Source: Nitrospira sp. (lineage in GTDB: Bacteria > Nitrospirota > JACRHL01). Taken from it: a DNA stretch of 5,971 nucleotides. The position numbers and the translations under genes are program-made. The stretch spans positions 1 through 5,971 of the forward strand of contig JALWRU010000236.1 in assembly GCA_026994095.1 (NCBI GenBank). Direction: 5' to 3'. Positions 5,250 through 5,971 of this stretch are shown piece after piece. The notes below the pieces were generated by a model. That model had not been told where the DNA came from, searched no databases, and saw only the letters and a list, made by a program, of their open reading frames with translations. Position 1 is the stretch's first letter. Each line of letters starts with the position of its first letter.

Positions 5250-5971
5250 ATGAGCGAGATGACAACACAGGTACAAACCGATGGCTGTTGTGGTGCGGAC
5301 GACTCCTGCGCCCCCGATAAGGATGTCAGCCGGGATGAGGTGCGCGACTATTACGCCAGTGCCGCTCAGGCTCAGCAAGACAACCTGTGCTGCCCCACCT
5401 CCTACGACCCGACCCATGTAGACCACATTCCCGAAGCGGTGCTGGAGGTCTCTTACGGCTGTGGCAGCCCCATGGGGTCGGCCCAGCCGGGAGCCGGAGA
5501 CCGGGTGCTGGATTTAGGCTCTGGCGGTGGCATCGACTGTTTTATCGCGGCCAAGTTGGTCGGTGAGAAGGGGTCCGTCATCGGTGTCGACATGACCGAT
5601 GAGATGCTGGCCCGCGCCACAGGTGCTGCCGATCAGGTGGCCGAGCGGTTGGGGTATGCCAACGTCGAATTTCGGAAGGGTTTTTTAGAGCAGTTGCCGG
5701 TGGATGACGGTCAGATTGATCTGGTGACCAGCAACTGCGTGTTGAACTTGTCCACCGACAAGGCCAAGACCTTTGCCGAGATTCATCGGGTATTGACCCA
5801 TCGGGGCCGGTTTGTGATTTCGGACATTGTCTCCAACCAGCCGGTGCCTGAGCAGATGCAGCAGGACAAAGAGTTGTGGGGGGAGTGTATTTCTGGTGCC
5901 ATGACCGAGCAGGATTTTGTGGACGCTGCGGCTGCCGCAGGGTTTTACGGCATGACCCTGGAGCGCGAATA
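5250..5971 (+). CDS. arsM: Arsenite S-adenosylmethionine methyltransferase, ArsM type (3' end cut off by the window)
   Basis: ArsM methylates As(III) using SAM, converting it to methylated and eventually volatile arsenicals for detoxification; cytosolic. 240 codons are visible and the frame stays open to the edge. Motif I of the class I methyltransferase fold is VLDLGSGGGIDCFIAAKLVG (86-105), followed by the acidic VIGVDMTDEML (110-120). C71 in YGCGSP, C163 in SNCVLNLS and C213 in ECISGA fall where ArsM enzymes have their three As-binding cysteines. Extra cysteines lie in the N-terminus (C13, C14, C20, C47, C48). ATG 5250 is taken as the start. ATG 5259 (codon 4) is a real alternative, since the AGGG at 5245-5248 is better spaced for it. 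It is divergent from the DUF4321 gene; no ArsR-type operator was recognised. A related methyltransferase feeding arsenosugar synthesis is possible, and downstream genes are not visible. Confidence 0.85.
   Translation, partial: MSEMTTQVQTDGCCGADDSCAPDKDVSRDEVRDYYASAAQAQQDNLCCPTSYDPTHVDHIPEAVLEVSYGCGSPMGSAQPGAGDRVLDLGSGGGIDCFIAAKLVGEKGSVIGVDMTDEMLARATGAADQVAERLGYANVEFRKGFLEQLPVDDGQIDLVTSNCVLNLSTDKAKTFAEIHRVLTHRGRFVISDIVSNQPVPEQMQQDKELWGECISGAMTEQDFVDAAAAAGFYGMTLERE

Noticed and set aside
5217..5426. Hydrophobic-looking minus-strand open frame of 69 codons
   Set aside because: It is antisense to the arsM start, where the plus-strand frame has clear methyltransferase motifs.

Overview
The window looks like chromosomal DNA from a GC-rich, Gram-negative bacterium, most likely a proteobacterium. 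The evidence is a succinyl-diaminopimelate aminotransferase of the proteobacterial DapC type and a ZapB-ZapA pair of cell-division proteins. A DUF4321 membrane protein, more familiar from deltaproteobacteria and Firmicutes, hints at a deep-branching or less common lineage (a magnetococcal-type organism is only a guess). I see no mobile element, RNA gene or CRISPR array. Coding density is high, and no gene-free stretch exceeds 190 bases.

Positions 1-3537 hold five minus-strand genes, read from right to left. They are a receiver-like/DUF4388 protein, a protein with a Rossmann-like domain and a degenerate GGDEF domain, zapB, zapA and a dapC-type aminotransferase cut off by the left edge. Spacing is tight: a 4-base GTGA overlap between the first two, then 39, 3 and 79 bases. 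This suggests one transcription unit joining two signalling-type proteins, FtsZ-ring accessory proteins and an enzyme of the lysine/peptidoglycan precursor pathway.

A 175-base divergent region (3538-3712), rich in GGTGG/CCACC motifs, separates this unit from rlmN (plus strand, 3713-4795), a radical-SAM 23S rRNA/tRNA adenine C2 methyltransferase. RlmN converges on a small DUF4321 membrane protein (minus strand, 4792-5061), and the two stop codons share a TTAA palindrome. A second divergent region (5062-5249) carries a TATAAT box framed by an inverted repeat. It is followed by the start of an ArsM-type arsenite methyltransferase (plus strand, 5250 to the right edge), which keeps the three cysteines expected to bind As(III).

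The most interesting item is the signalling pair ahead of zapBA. The GGDEF-like protein has lost the catalytic signature but keeps an RxxD motif at exactly the spacing of the c-di-GMP inhibitory site, so it could be a c-di-GMP receptor linked to cell division. That function is inferred, not shown.
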